A stretch of DNA of 35,868 nucleotides from Erythrobacter sp. (GTDB lineage: Bacteria; Pseudomonadota; Alphaproteobacteria; Sphingomonadales; Sphingomonadaceae): the NCBI GenBank assembly GCA_023653115.1, contig JAMNXO010000006.1, positions 1 through 35,868 on the forward strand, read 5' to 3'. The notes under the pieces were generated by a model. That model was not told the origin of the DNA, made no database searches, and saw nothing but the letters and a program-made list of their open reading frames with translations. Positions 11,086 to 21,753 of the stretch are shown here, piece by piece. The position numbers were made by a program, and so were the translations under genes. The first letter of the stretch is position 1; each line of letters starts with the position of its first letter.

Positions 11086-11693
11086 TAGGAGTCCTGCTCG
11101 GAAAGGTCGGCCGGGTTCGTGGCGGCGAAGGCGAAGGTGAGTTTGGTGAAGCGGTTCACCAGCGGCAGCACGTCGGGCTTGGAAGCCGCGGCGCCGAAGA
11201 TGAAGGTGCAGTTGCGGCGGATGTCGATCAACCGGTCGCCGTCGCGCGCGGTGATGTAGCTCAGCACATAGTAGGAGCGCGGGGCGTTGCGGCGGCCGAT
11301 CACATCGAGCTGCTTGATGGTGTCATTGCCCGAGGCGAGACGCTCGCTGTCGATATAGCCCTGCTCGCGGCGCGCTTCGCTCACGGCTGCGTGGCGCGCG
11401 GCGGGATCGAAGGTGGCTTCATCAAACGGGCCCTGCGTGGCGGCAACGCGGCAATCCATCCGGCCGGCGACGGGATAGCGCGAGCCCTCGTCATGCAGCA
11501 CGGGCCGCCAGAAGGCGATGACGGGCAGTCCGGTTTCGGACGACGCTTCGAGCGTAACGGAGCCATCGCCCTGAAACGCCACGCCCTCGGCAATCTCCGC
11601 GCCGGGCCATTGGGCGATGGGCGCGGGGTTCTGGGCGGCGAGTGTTGCTGCTGCCGCTAAAACCGGAAAGGCAGTTATCCGAAGCAGCGTCAC
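11085..11693 (-). CDS. Predicted secreted protein encoded between carA and carB
   Basis: A 202-aa protein starting with GTG at 11693. The N-terminus [19 protein letters not shown] is a probable signal peptide, suggesting a periplasmic location. The mature part has two Cys residues (in DCRVAAT and RRNCTFIF), which might pair, and no recognised domain. Its start overlaps the carA stop (GTGA) and its stop overlaps the carB start by one base, so it is embedded in the car operon and should be translated with it. A secreted product tied to carbamoyl phosphate synthase has no obvious explanation. Not recognised beyond this. Confidence 0.75.
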   Translation of the reverse strand: MTLLRITAFPVLAAAATLAAQNPAPIAQWPGAEIAEGVAFQGDGSVTLEASSETGLPVIAFWRPVLHDEGSRYPVAGRMDCRVAATQGPFDEATFDPAARHAAVSEARREQGYIDSERLASGNDTIKQLDVIGRRNAPRSYYVLSYITARDGDRLIDIRRNCTFIFGAAASKPDVLPLVNRFTKLTFAFAATNPADLSEQDS

Positions 11694-12868
11694 AGCCCCC
11701 CGACAAACTTCTCGAACAGGTAGAAGCTATCCTGCGGCCCCGGTGACGCCTCGGGGTGATACTGCACCGCAAACGCCCGCTTTCCCTTGATCGCGATGCC
11801 GCAATTCGTCCCGTCGAACAGCGAGACGTGGGTCTGCTCGACATTGTCCGGCAGCGTGTCGACATCCACCGTGAAACCGTGGTTCATCGAGGTGATCTCG
11901 ACGAGGCCCGTGGTTGCGCCCCAGCTCTCGCCGACGCGTTGGACGGGGTGGTTGGCGCCGCGGTGGCCCTGGTGCATCTTCATCGTCTTCGCGCCCGCGG
12001 CGAGCGCGAGCATCTGGTGGCCCAGACAAATGCCGAATAGCGGCACGTCGGCATCGAGCAGCGCCTTGATCACCGGCACGGCATATTCACCGGTCGCCGC
12101 CGGATCGCCCGGGCCGTTGCTCAGGAACACGCCGTCGGGCGCGAGCGCCATCACCTCGTCAAAGCTCGCTTTGGCCGGCACCACCGTCACCCGCGCCCCG
12201 GCTTTCACCAGATTGCGGAAGATATTGTCCTTCGCGCCGTAATCGATCGCGACCACATGGGGCTTGGCATCGAATGCGGCGCGGCCATAGCCCTTGCCGA
12301 GCGTCCAGTAGCCGCCCTCCCAGCCTTCCTGCACATCGCGGGTGACGCGCACGGCGAGGTCCATACCTTCAAGGCCCGGCCAGCCCTTGGCCCGTTCCAG
12401 CAAGGCCGGAATGTCAAACTTCCCGTCGGGCGCGTGGGCGATCACCGCATTGGGCGCGCCGCTCTGGCGGATTCGGCGGGTCAGCGCGCGGGTGTCGATG
12501 CCCGAAAGGCCGATCTTGCCGTTGCGCGCCAGCCACTCGCCAAAGCGTTCGACGCTGCGGAAATTACTCGGCTCGGTCACATCCTCGCGCACGATGCAGC
12601 CCACCGCGCCTTCCACCTTGCTCTCGATATCCTCGGCATTGGCGCCGACATTGCCGATATGCGGGAAGGTGAAGGTGACGATCTGCGCGGCGTAGGAGGG
12701 ATCGGTCATCACCTCCTGATAGCCGGTCATCGCGGTGTTGAAGCACACTTCGCCCACGGCAGAACCGGCTGCGCCAAAGCCGCGACCCCACAGCACTGTG
12801 CCATCGGCCAGGACAAGGACTCCCGTCGCGCCGGAAGGTTGCGCGCGTGAAGATGCGGGGTCGGCCAT
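11690..12868 (-). CDS. carA: Carbamoyl phosphate synthase, small (glutamine amidotransferase) subunit
   Basis: The product (392 aa) hydrolyses glutamine and channels ammonia to CarB. The N-terminal domain has [14 protein letters not shown] (39-52) and [10 protein letters not shown]. The class I amidotransferase domain has FLSNGPGDP (248-256), the nucleophile C281 in LFGICLGHQ, and the His/Glu pair in VQYHPEAS near the C-terminus. Length is typical. The start ATG 12868 follows a good promoter candidate by about 50 bp. The stop overlaps the next gene by 4 bp. Confidence 0.98.
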   Translation of the reverse strand: MADPASSRAQPSGATGVLVLADGTVLWGRGFGAAGSAVGEVCFNTAMTGYQEVMTDPSYAAQIVTFTFPHIGNVGANAEDIESKVEGAVGCIVREDVTEPSNFRSVERFGEWLARNGKIGLSGIDTRALTRRIRQSGAPNAVIAHAPDGKFDIPALLERAKGWPGLEGMDLAVRVTRDVQEGWEGGYWTLGKGYGRAAFDAKPHVVAIDYGAKDNIFRNLVKAGARVTVVPAKASFDEVMALAPDGVFLSNGPGDPAATGEYAVPVIKALLDADVPLFGICLGHQMLALAAGAKTMKMHQGHRGANHPVQRVGESWGATTGLVEITSMNHGFTVDVDTLPDNVEQTHVSLFDGTNCGIAIKGKRAFAVQYHPEASPGPQDSFYLFEKFVGGL

Positions 12869-12915
12869 AGGGGCGCTCCGTTACAAGGGTTCCAGCGGTG
12901 GGTGCTAAGTTTCGT

Positions 12916-12944
12916 CCGCTAGGCTCCTCGCCCCCCCGCGTCAA
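12916..12944 (-). promoter_or_regulatory. Putative carA operon promoter with a G7 tract in the spacer
   Basis: Minus strand TTGACG (12944-12939), a 17-nt spacer and TAGCGG (12921-12916) predict a leader of about 40 nt. The spacer includes a run of seven G (complement of C at 12931-12937), so slippage there would change the spacing. In the other direction, toward yqeY, no equally good promoter was seen in this 140-bp gap. Confidence 0.55.
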
Positions 12945-13008
12945 CCTAGGCGTGGCGTCTGATTTGCGTTAGAGGCGCGCCGCAATCATTGTTCCACAGG
13001 AAAACCCC

Positions 13009-13461
13009 ATGATCCGTGACGATATCAAGGCCGCCACCATCAGCGCGATGAAGGCGGGCGAGAAAGACCGCACCGCCGCGCTCCGCCAGATCAGCGCCAA
13101 GATCAAAGACCGCGACATCGAGGAGCGCACCAGCACCAAGGCGATTCCCGATGACGAGCTGGTCGTCAGCGTGCTTCAGAAGATGGCGAAGCAGCGGCGC
13201 GAATCGATTGACCTTTACGTGACCGGCGGCCGCGAGGAACTCGCCGCGGTCGAGCGTGCCGAACTCGCCGTGATCGAGGAATTCCTGCCGCAGATGCTGA
13301 GCGAGGCGGAAACCGTTGCCGCGATCGAAGCCATCAAGGCCGAAACCGGCGCAGCTTCGATGAAGGACATGGGCACCGTGATGGCCGAACTGAAGGCGCG
13401 CCACGGCGCGGTGCTCGACGGCAAGCTGGCCAGCACGCTGGTGAAGGCGGCGCTTTCCTGA
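13009..13461 (+). CDS. GatB/YqeY domain-containing protein
   Basis: A 150-aa all-helical protein of the YqeY family: IRDDIKAATISAMKAGEKDR at the start, LRQISAKIKDRDIEER, then YVTGGREELAAVERAELAVI and EEFLPQMLSEAE, and GTVMAELKARHGAVLDGKLA at the end. The C-terminal part resembles the tail domain of GatB, the tRNA amidotransferase subunit that binds tRNA, but the role of free YqeY is unsettled. AGGAAAA sits about 7 nt before the ATG. It lies just upstream of dnaG-rpoD, a frequent arrangement. Confidence 0.93.
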   Translation: MIRDDIKAATISAMKAGEKDRTAALRQISAKIKDRDIEERTSTKAIPDDELVVSVLQKMAKQRRESIDLYVTGGREELAAVERAELAVIEEFLPQMLSEAETVAAIEAIKAETGAASMKDMGTVMAELKARHGAVLDGKLASTLVKAALS

Positions 13462-13540
13462 TTTGACGGGCGCGCCAAGCCACAGACCAATCCACAGGTC
13501 GCGCTTGAACGCCGCCGCGTTCGGGCGCACCTAATCCGCT

Positions 13541-15439
13541 ATGGCCATCACCCCGCAATGGAAGGACGAGCTGCGTGCGCGGATCACGCTCTCCACGCTT
13601 GTCCAGCGCTCGGTCAAACTGACGCGCGCGGGGCGTGAGTGGAAGGGGTGCTGCCCTTTCCATGACGAAAAGACGCCGAGTTTCTACGTCAACGACCAGA
13701 AGCAGTTCTATCATTGCTTCGGCTGCGGCGCGCATGGCGATGCGATCAGCTGGATGGTGGACAGCCAAGGTCTGCAATTCATGGACGCGATCAAGGAGCT
13801 GGCCGCGAGTGCCGGGATGGAAGTCCCCGCGCCCGATCCGCAAATGGCCAAGCGCGCCGAACAACGCGCCAGCCTGATCGATGTGACCGACGCTGCGCAG
13901 GCCTTCTTTGTCGCAAGCCTTGCCGGTCCTTCCGGGAAGCCTGCGCGCGATTATCTTGAGCGGCGCGGCTTTTCGGCAGCGGTCATGCGCGAATTCGGCT
14001 TCGGCTGGGCTCCCGAGGAGCGCCAGGCGCTGCCCAAGGCGCTGCCCCAGTTCGGCGAGGAAATGCTCGAAGGCGCCGGAATGCGCGCAGCCAACGAACA
14101 GGGCGAGCGTTACGATCGCTTCCGCGGGCGGGTGATGCTGCCGATCCAGGACGCGCGCGGACGGGTTATCGCGTTCGGCGGCCGCATCCTCGACAAGCGC
14201 GAGGGCGTGGCGAAATACCTGAACTCGCCCGATACTGAGCTCTTCGACAAGGGCCGCACGCTCTACAACCTCCACCGCGCCGCCCCTGCTGCACGCCAAA
14301 GCGGGCGGGTGGTGGTGGTCGAAGGCTATATGGATGTGATCGCGCTCGCCAATGCGGGAATCGCGGACGTGGTCGCCCCGCTCGGCACGGCGCTTACCGA
14401 AATGCAGCTCGAGCTGCTGTGGCGCATGGTCGAGGTGCCGGTGCTGTGCTTCGATGGCGATGCGGCGGGCCAGCGCGCGGCGATGCGGGCGATTGCACGC
14501 GCCTTGCCGATGCTGGCACCGATGCGCTCTCTCGGGATTGTGCGCCTGCCCGCCGGGCTTGATCCCGATGATCTGATCAAGGCGCAAGGCAAGGGCGCGA
14601 TGGAGCAACTGCTTGCCGCCCCCTCCAGCCTGATCGACAGCCTTTGGGAATTCGAACGTGACGCCCAACCCCTTGTGACCCCCGAGGCCAAGGCGGGATT
14701 GAAGGCGCGGCTGATGGCCCATGTCGAGACGATCGCCGATCCCGAGATCAAGAGCCTCTACCGGCGCGAGCTGTCTGATCGCTTCTCCGCCTTTGCCTAC
14801 CCGCCGCGCCCGCAGCGTTCTGGGCCGACGGCCTATCAGCGCCCGCAGAACGGCGGCGCGCGTGGCCCGTGGCGTGGGGCCAGTATGCCTCCGCCGGGCC
14901 TCTCGGAAGATGCGCGTGCGCGGCTTGGCGGGATCATGGCGGGCGGCCAGCGGCAGGGCCTGCTCGACGCGGTTATCGCAGGGCTGGCACGCTTTCCGCA
15001 CGAGATTTCGCGCCACGCCGAAGCGCTCTCGGCCCTCGCCCGGCTCGACCGCAAAGCCGCATCCCTGATCGAATCGCTGTTCGAACTTGCAGAAACGCTT
15101 GATTCGGAGGCTGCAAGCGCCATATGCGACAACTCAGGCCAACCTGCCCCGCCGGCAGACATCCGTTACGCCTTCCTTGATGAAGGCACATCCACCGGCG
15201 ATGCGTGTGAGGAACTGGCTGAAGCTGTGTCGCTGCTGGTCGAACGGCCAGCGCTCGAGGCTGCGCTTGCGGCCACGATAGCCCGTTTCGACAACGATCC
15301 GGAAGGGTCGTTTGCCGAGCAGACGCGGCTGCGCGCGCAGCTCATGACAGTCGACGAACGCCTCAAGGCATTCGGGCGCAGGAAGGCCGCTCCGGCGGCA
15401 TCGGTTGACGACGCTGCGTCTGCGGCGGACTTGGGATAA
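13541..15439 (+). CDS. dnaG: DNA primase
   Basis: The product (632 aa) synthesises RNA primers at the replication fork. The N-terminal CHC2 zinc ribbon has C38, H41, C59 and C62. The catalytic core includes RFRGRVMLPIQDARGRVIAF, and the Toprim motifs are VVVVEGYMDVIAL and CFDGDAAGQRA, which hold the metal-binding acidic residues. A linker around residues 425-455 is Pro/Arg/Gly-rich. The C-terminal helical part would bind DnaB; it diverges from E. coli, as is usual. The gap to yqeY has TTGACG at 13463-13468 but no clear -10. Confidence 0.97.
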   Translation: MAITPQWKDELRARITLSTLVQRSVKLTRAGREWKGCCPFHDEKTPSFYVNDQKQFYHCFGCGAHGDAISWMVDSQGLQFMDAIKELAASAGMEVPAPDPQMAKRAEQRASLIDVTDAAQAFFVASLAGPSGKPARDYLERRGFSAAVMREFGFGWAPEERQALPKALPQFGEEMLEGAGMRAANEQGERYDRFRGRVMLPIQDARGRVIAFGGRILDKREGVAKYLNSPDTELFDKGRTLYNLHRAAPAARQSGRVVVVEGYMDVIALANAGIADVVAPLGTALTEMQLELLWRMVEVPVLCFDGDAAGQRAAMRAIARALPMLAPMRSLGIVRLPAGLDPDDLIKAQGKGAMEQLLAAPSSLIDSLWEFERDAQPLVTPEAKAGLKARLMAHVETIADPEIKSLYRRELSDRFSAFAYPPRPQRSGPTAYQRPQNGGARGPWRGASMPPPGLSEDARARLGGIMAGGQRQGLLDAVIAGLARFPHEISRHAEALSALARLDRKAASLIESLFELAETLDSEAASAICDNSGQPAPPADIRYAFLDEGTSTGDACEELAEAVSLLVERPALEAALAATIARFDNDPEGSFAEQTRLRAQLMTVDERLKAFGRRKAAPAASVDDAASAADLG

Positions 15440-15450
15440 ACATCGCGGCA

Positions 15451-15472
15451 GTCCTCGACAGGGTGCGAGGAC
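15451..15472 (+). other. Hairpin between dnaG and rpoD
   Basis: GTCCTCG (15451-15457) pairs perfectly with CGAGGAC (15466-15472) around an 8-nt loop, inside the 64-bp dnaG-rpoD gap. No T-run follows, so it is not a standard terminator. In E. coli the dnaG-rpoD junction is an RNA processing site, and a similar role is possible here by analogy only. Confidence 0.4.
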
Positions 15473-15503
15473 AGGCCGCCGGCAAACGGATTGATTGCAA
15501 AAT

Positions 15504-17534
15504 ATGGCCGAGAAGGAAGATGCCCCGCTGATCGATCTCAATGAGGCTTCGATCAAGAAGCTGATCAGCAAGGCGAAGAAGCGCGGCTATGTCACCTATG
15601 ACGAGCTGAACGAAGCGCTGCCCTCGGGCGAGATGAGCCCCGACCAGATCGAGGACATCCAGACCGCGCTGAGCGAGATGGGTGTGCAGATCGTCGAGAG
15701 CGACGAGGACGCCGAAGCCGAAGCCGAAGGCGAGGACGCCGAGGCCGAGGATGTCGTTGTCGACGATGACGATGATGACGACGGCGAGCGCAAGGGCCCC
15801 GCCAAGGACGCCCGCGCCGGCAACAAGAAACTCGCCACGGGCGAGCGCACCGATGATCCGGTGCGGATGTATCTGCGCGAAATGGGCGCGGTCGAACTGC
15901 TCAGCCGCGAAGGCGAAATCGCCATCGCCAAGCGGATCGAAGCCGGTCGCGACATGATGATCATGGGGCTGTGCGAAAGCCCGATCACCTTCCACGCCAT
16001 TATCCAGTGGTCCGAAGCCCTCAACAACGGCGATATGCAGCTGCGCGAGATCCTTGATCTTGACGCGATGCTCTCCAAGGAACCGCCGGCCGACAAGATG
16101 GCCGAAGGCGCCGAGGATGACGACGACGACGGCGAAATCTCCGAAGCCACTGCCGGCCCGACCATCCGCGAGGACGACGAGGTCGAGGACGAGCCTGATG
16201 CGGACGGCGAGGATGACGAGGACGGCGAAGGCCGCCCCAAGCGCGAAGAGGAAGAGGAGGAAGACAACACCCTCTCCCTTGCGCAGATGGAAGCTGCGCT
16301 GAAGCCCGAAGCGCTCGAACGCTTTGCGCGCATCACCAAGCTGTTCAAGAGCTTTGAAAAGCTGCAGGGCGAGCGAGTCGAGACGCTGGGCGCAGGGCTC
16401 GATTTCCCCGGCGCCAAGGAAAAGAAGTACGAGGCGCTGCGCGAAGAGCTCACCGCCGAGGTCGAGAGCGTGCAGTTCCACGCGACCAAGATCGAATTCC
16501 TGGTCGACAACCTCTACGCCTTCAACCGCCGCCTGACGACGCTGGGCGGGCAGATGCTGCGCCTGGCGGAGCGTCACAAGGTCAAGCGCGTCGACTTCCT
16601 CAATGCCTATGTCGGCAACGAGATGGACGACGGCTGGATCAAGGACCGCGCCAAGAAGGACAAGAAGTGGGCCGCCTTTGCCGAGCGCGAGGAAGCCCCG
16701 ATCGAGCGCATCCGTTCGGAAATCTCCGACATCGCCGCCCAGACCGGCATGAGCCTCACCGAGTTCCGCCGCATCGTCAACATGGTGCAGAAGGGCGAAC
16801 GCGAGGCACGCATCGCCAAGAAGGAAATGGTCGAGGCGAACCTGCGTCTGGTGATTTCCATCGCCAAGAAATACACCAACCGCGGCTTGCAATTCCTTGA
16901 TCTTATTCAGGAAGGCAACATCGGGTTGATGAAGGCGGTCGACAAGTTCGAATACCGCCGCGGCTACAAGTTCTCCACTTACGCCACGTGGTGGATCCGT
17001 CAGGCGATCACGCGTTCAATCGCGGATCAGGCCCGCACCATCCGTATTCCGGTGCACATGATCGAAACGATCAACAAGCTGGTGCGCACAAGCCGCCAGT
17101 TCCTGCACGAGGAAGGCCGCGAGCCGACCCCGGAAGAAATGGCGCAGCGCCTCTCCATGCCGCTTGAGAAGGTGCGCAAGGTGATGAAGATCGCCAAGGA
17201 GCCGATCTCTCTCGAAACCCCGATCGGGGACGAGGAAGACAGCCACCTGGGCGATTTCATCGAGGACAAGAACGCGATCATCCCGGTGGATGCCGCGATT
17301 CAGGCGAACCTCAAGGAAACCGTCACCCGCGTGCTCGCCAGCCTCACGCCGCGTGAAGAACGCGTGCTGCGGATGCGCTTCGGCATCGGGATGAACACCG
17401 ATCACACGCTCGAGGAAGTCGGCCAGCAGTTCTCGGTGACCCGCGAACGTATCCGTCAGATCGAGGCGAAGGCGCTGCGCAAGCTCAAGCACCCGAGCCG
17501 GTCGCGCAAGATGCGGTCGTTCCTGGATCAGTAA
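15504..17534 (+). CDS. rpoD: RNA polymerase sigma factor RpoD (sigma-70)
   Basis: The primary sigma factor (676 aa) directs RNA polymerase to housekeeping promoters. Region 1.1 covers about residues 1-65. Region 1.2 starts near [13 protein letters not shown]. Regions 2.1-2.4 include [40 protein letters not shown] and [18 protein letters not shown]. Region 4 ends with the helix-turn-helix [20 protein letters not shown]. Two strongly acidic tracts are present, about residues 65-98 and 200-260 (runs of Asp and Glu), the second in the non-conserved region. ATG 15504 is chosen over a TTG three codons earlier. Confidence 0.98.
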   Translation: MAEKEDAPLIDLNEASIKKLISKAKKRGYVTYDELNEALPSGEMSPDQIEDIQTALSEMGVQIVESDEDAEAEAEGEDAEAEDVVVDDDDDDDGERKGPAKDARAGNKKLATGERTDDPVRMYLREMGAVELLSREGEIAIAKRIEAGRDMMIMGLCESPITFHAIIQWSEALNNGDMQLREILDLDAMLSKEPPADKMAEGAEDDDDDGEISEATAGPTIREDDEVEDEPDADGEDDEDGEGRPKREEEEEEDNTLSLAQMEAALKPEALERFARITKLFKSFEKLQGERVETLGAGLDFPGAKEKKYEALREELTAEVESVQFHATKIEFLVDNLYAFNRRLTTLGGQMLRLAERHKVKRVDFLNAYVGNEMDDGWIKDRAKKDKKWAAFAEREEAPIERIRSEISDIAAQTGMSLTEFRRIVNMVQKGEREARIAKKEMVEANLRLVISIAKKYTNRGLQFLDLIQEGNIGLMKAVDKFEYRRGYKFSTYATWWIRQAITRSIADQARTIRIPVHMIETINKLVRTSRQFLHEEGREPTPEEMAQRLSMPLEKVRKVMKIAKEPISLETPIGDEEDSHLGDFIEDKNAIIPVDAAIQANLKETVTRVLASLTPREERVLRMRFGIGMNTDHTLEEVGQQFSVTRERIRQIEAKALRKLKHPSRSRKMRSFLDQ

Positions 17535-17544
17535 GGCGAAGTCG

Positions 17545-17958
17545 GTGAGCCAGCGAGACAACCGATCGAACTGGCTCGCCGATACGCTCGGCAACCGGCC
17601 GTTCATTGTCGCAGCGCTTTATCTCATCAGCTTCTTCCTGCCGATCATGCTGATCGTTGGGGTGCCGCTTGCCTTCATCTTCCGGCGCGAGCCGTCGGAA
17701 GATTGGGAATTCAGCCATTACCGCTATCTGGCGCGCACCTTCTGGCTTGCGCTTGGCCTGCTGGTGATCGTGGCGGGGCTCGCGCTCACCGCGTTCCTGA
17801 CCATCGGAGCGGGCGACGAGGTCGGCATCCCGGTCCTGCTGGTATCGCTGCCGGTTGCCATGATTATCGTCGGCCAATTTGGTGTGCGCAGCGTCATGTC
17901 GATGGCGCGATCGGTCGCGCGGCAGCCGATGCCCAATCCCGACACGCTGCTGTTTTAG
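17545..17958 (+). CDS. Small membrane protein, DUF4870/Tic20-like
   Basis: A 137-aa product starting with GTG, 10 bp after rpoD and perhaps co-transcribed with it. Hydrophobic segments lie at about residues 20-46, 65-85 and 92-112. The first, PFIVAALYLISFFLPIML followed by a charged FRREP loop and a helix with HYRYLARTFWL, resembles DUF4870-type membrane proteins. Function unknown. It converges on the hydroxylase gene with only 4 bp between the stops. Confidence 0.65.
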   Translation: MSQRDNRSNWLADTLGNRPFIVAALYLISFFLPIMLIVGVPLAFIFRREPSEDWEFSHYRYLARTFWLALGLLVIVAGLALTAFLTIGAGDEVGIPVLLVSLPVAMIIVGQFGVRSVMSMARSVARQPMPNPDTLLF

Positions 17959-17962
17959 GGGT

Positions 17963-19132
17963 TCACCCCTTCCCGAACGGCCACACCAACTGCCGCGCCC
18001 AGCCCTCGGGCGCGCGTTCTCCGGCGATCCCGTAGGCCTCGGGCCAGCGCCCTTCCGGCATATGATACGTGCCGAACCAGCGGTCGATCATCGGCAGGTG
18101 CACCGCGAAGTTCACATCGCGCGCTTCTGCCTCCGCCCCGTGGTGCCAGTGATGGAAACGGGGCATCGCCACCCACCGCTCCAGCCACGCCCAGCGCGGC
18201 GCGAAGTTCGCGTGGATGAACACCGCGTGGAAGCTCACCAGAGCGAGGTAAGCGTAAACCGCGATCTGATCGAACCCGAGCACCACCAGCGGCAACAGCA
18301 CCAGTCCTCTGGTGACGATCACATCCACCAGATGCAGCCGCGATCCGGCGAGCCAGTCCATGGTCTCGACCGAGTGGTGCACCTTGTGGAAGCGCCACAG
18401 CACCGGCACCGCATGGAACGCGCGGTGGACGCCGTATTGCGCCAGATCCGCCACCAGCACCGCGAGGGCAAACTGCACCACCACCGGCAGGCTCTGCACC
18501 GCAGCCTGCGCTGACGGCACCGCCAGCACCTCGCCCAGCGCGACCGCAGGCGCGAGCACCGCGACGCTCATCACCTGCGCCAGCACATGACTGGCAAAGA
18601 AATACTGCGTGTCGGTCAGCCAGCCCCGCCGGAACGCGCCTTGCTCCGAGCGCAAAGGGAGCGCCCTCTCCAGCGGCACAAACACCGCCGCCGTGGTCAG
18701 CACACCGAGCACAAACCAGTCGAGGCCGAGATAGACCGCGCTCGCCCCGCCTCTCGGGATCTCGACGCCGCCTGCGCCCAAGGCCAAAGCCGAACCCGCC
18801 AGCACCAGCCCGGTCACGCCCAGCGCTTTCCTCCGCCTGAGCAGCATCGACAGCCCCGCCAGCCCCATCGCCGCCAGCAGGCCGACGTCGATCGCAAGCC
18901 GCACCAGTTCCAGCGGATAGCGGCTGCGCAGCTCCGGCAGGGTCAAATATTGCGGGAAATGCAGGCACAACACCGCCAGCAGCGCCAAAAGCCCGAGCAC
19001 GATGCCCAGCACCCCGCTCAGCCAGCCCGTGCCGAAATGACGCGGGCGGCCATCGGCGAACACGCGGGCGAGCCATTGCTCGGCGGTCAAACGGGGTGCG
19101 GGCGGCTCCATCGGCAAGCGCCTAACATCCAT
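17963..19132 (-). CDS. Sterol desaturase / fatty acid hydroxylase family protein
   Basis: A 389-aa integral membrane di-iron oxygenase. The histidine clusters of the family are present: HRAFH, HKVHH, HHWHH and a later H in NFAVHLP, with GTYH near the end. About 150 residues with several hydrophobic segments precede the catalytic domain, more than in short family members. The substrate (sterol, carotenoid, fatty acid or other lipid) cannot be told from sequence. ATG 19132 is chosen because GGAAAGAG lies just before it; an ATG at 19180 would add 16 residues. It is divergent from rpiB. Confidence 0.85.
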   Translation of the reverse strand: MDVRRLPMEPPAPRLTAEQWLARVFADGRPRHFGTGWLSGVLGIVLGLLALLAVLCLHFPQYLTLPELRSRYPLELVRLAIDVGLLAAMGLAGLSMLLRRRKALGVTGLVLAGSALALGAGGVEIPRGGASAVYLGLDWFVLGVLTTAAVFVPLERALPLRSEQGAFRRGWLTDTQYFFASHVLAQVMSVAVLAPAVALGEVLAVPSAQAAVQSLPVVVQFALAVLVADLAQYGVHRAFHAVPVLWRFHKVHHSVETMDWLAGSRLHLVDVIVTRGLVLLPLVVLGFDQIAVYAYLALVSFHAVFIHANFAPRWAWLERWVAMPRFHHWHHGAEAEARDVNFAVHLPMIDRWFGTYHMPEGRWPEAYGIAGERAPEGWARQLVWPFGKG

Positions 19133-19227
19133 GCTCTTTCCGCTCCGTAAAGCAAAACCTGCGCCGCCGGTCGAAAACACGCGGCCAAGGGGTGGAGAAT
19201 CGCGCCCCCAAAGCGTATGGGGCTGCC

Positions 19228-19703
19228 ATGCGCATCGCCATCGCCTCAGACCACGCCGCCATCGAGCTCAAGGCCGAGCTTTCCGAATGGCTCATCGAAG
19301 AAGGCCACGAGGTCGCCGACCTTGGCCCTGAACCCGGGCAGAGCGTCGACTATCCCGATTATGGCTACCGCCTCGCGGAAATCGTCGCCGAAGGTTCGGC
19401 CGAATTCGGTGTTGCCCTGTGCGGCAGCGGTATCGGCATCTCGATCAGCGTCAACCGCCACCCGCAGGTGCGCTGCGCGCTCGTCTCCGAACCGCTCTCG
19501 GCCGCGCTTGCCCGCGAACATAATGATGCCAATTGCATCGCAATGGGCGCGCGTCTCGTAGGTATCGAGATGGCCAAGAGCTGCGTCGCCACGTTCCTGG
19601 ACACCGAATTCGCCGATGCCGGCGATCCTGCCGGGCGCCACCAGCGCCGGGTGGGCAAGCTTGGCAAGCCCCCGTTTCTGCCCGATCATATCGAGACCCA
19701 TCA

Positions 19704-19707
<4 letters not shown>
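19228..19707 (+). CDS. rpiB: Ribose 5-phosphate isomerase B
   Basis: The product (159 aa) interconverts ribose 5-phosphate and ribulose 5-phosphate, the latter being the substrate of RibB. Motifs are [13 protein letters not shown] (3-15), VDYPDYG and the [17 protein letters not shown] phosphate/catalytic loop with its Cys near residue 66, then [22 protein letters not shown] at 19192 would add 12 residues without homology, so ATG 19228 is used. TATGGG occurs 6 nt before the ATG but no -35 was found. The stop overlaps the glyA start (ATGA). Confidence 0.95.
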
Positions 19708-21026
<1,319 letters not shown>

Positions 21027-21039
21027 GGAGCCAATGGCC

Positions 21040-21261
21040 ATGAATGATCAGGATCCGCGCCAGACCCCTGACTGGGTCGAAGATGCCAAGGCCGAGATTT
21101 CGGGCATGGCCAAGGAGGGCGTCAATCACCCCTCCACCGCGCCGGTTCTGACAGGCGCGGCGGTCGGTGCGGTGGCGGGCGCTTTGTTGCCCTTCGTGTC
21201 GTGGCCGATCGGCCTCGTGGCCGGTATGGGCTTCGCGTTGTACCAGCGGATCAAGAAGTAA
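21040..21261 (+). CDS. Small glycine-zipper membrane protein
   Basis: A 73-aa protein. A polar N-terminus (DWVEDAKAEISGMAKEGV) is followed by a Gly/Ala-rich hydrophobic segment (TGAAVGAVAGALLPFVSWP and IGLVAGMGFALYQ) and a basic end RIKK. This could be one long or two short membrane helices. AAGGAG overlapping the glyA stop is 9 nt before ATG 21040 and only 3 nt before ATG 21034, so 21040 is preferred. It lies between glyA and nrdR; function unknown. Confidence 0.65.
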   Translation: MNDQDPRQTPDWVEDAKAEISGMAKEGVNHPSTAPVLTGAAVGAVAGALLPFVSWPIGLVAGMGFALYQRIKK

Positions 21262-21269
21262 GTCGCTGA

Positions 21270-21746
21270 ATGCGTTGTCCCTTTTGTGCCCATGATGATA
21301 CCCAGGTAAAAGACAGCCGCCCGACCGAGGACAACGCCTCGATCCGGCGGCGGCGGCAGTGCTCGTCCTGCGGGGCGCGCTTCACGACCTTTGAACGCGT
21401 GCAACTGCGCGAGGTGGTGGTGGTCAAGTCCGGGACCAACGGCGAGGCCGCCCGGCGCGAACCGTTCGACCGGTCGAAGCTGGAACACTCGGTCGCGCTG
21501 GCCAGTCGCAAGCGCGGGATCGATCAGGAACGGCTCGATCAGCTGATTTCCGGCATCCAGCGGCAGGTTGAAACATCGGGCGAGGCTGAAGTGCCCTCCT
21601 CCCATATCGGCGAGTTGGTGATGGAAGGCCTGCGCCAGATCGACTCGGTCGCCTATATCCGTTTCGCGAGCGTCTACCGCGATTTCTCCGAGGCACGTGA
21701 CTTCGAAGAGTTTGCCAGCACCGTCCAGCAAGCGGCCAAGGAATAA
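21270..21746 (+). CDS. nrdR: Transcriptional repressor NrdR
   Basis: The nucleotide-sensing repressor of ribonucleotide reductase genes (158 aa). The N-terminal zinc ribbon has C3, C6, C31 and C34, with the conserved [18 protein letters not shown] around the second pair. The ATP-cone domain follows, including [20 protein letters not shown] and [13 protein letters not shown]. Length normal. No nrdA or nrdB gene is in the window; the glyA/nrdR neighbourhood is conserved in many bacteria. Confidence 0.97.
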   Translation: MRCPFCAHDDTQVKDSRPTEDNASIRRRRQCSSCGARFTTFERVQLREVVVVKSGTNGEAARREPFDRSKLEHSVALASRKRGIDQERLDQLISGIQRQVETSGEAEVPSSHIGELVMEGLRQIDSVAYIRFASVYRDFSEARDFEEFASTVQQAAKE

Positions 21747-21753
21747 GCGGAAT

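Noticed and set aside
7786..11088. Long open frame on the plus strand antisense to the whole of carB
   Set aside because: Its product is rich in Arg, His and Asp with no family motif, and carB on the other strand is unmistakable. GC-rich third positions create such frames.
17958..17969. GGGG-TTCA-CCCC mini-hairpin between convergent stops
   Set aside because: A 4-bp stem overlapping both stop codons is too short for a confident terminator.
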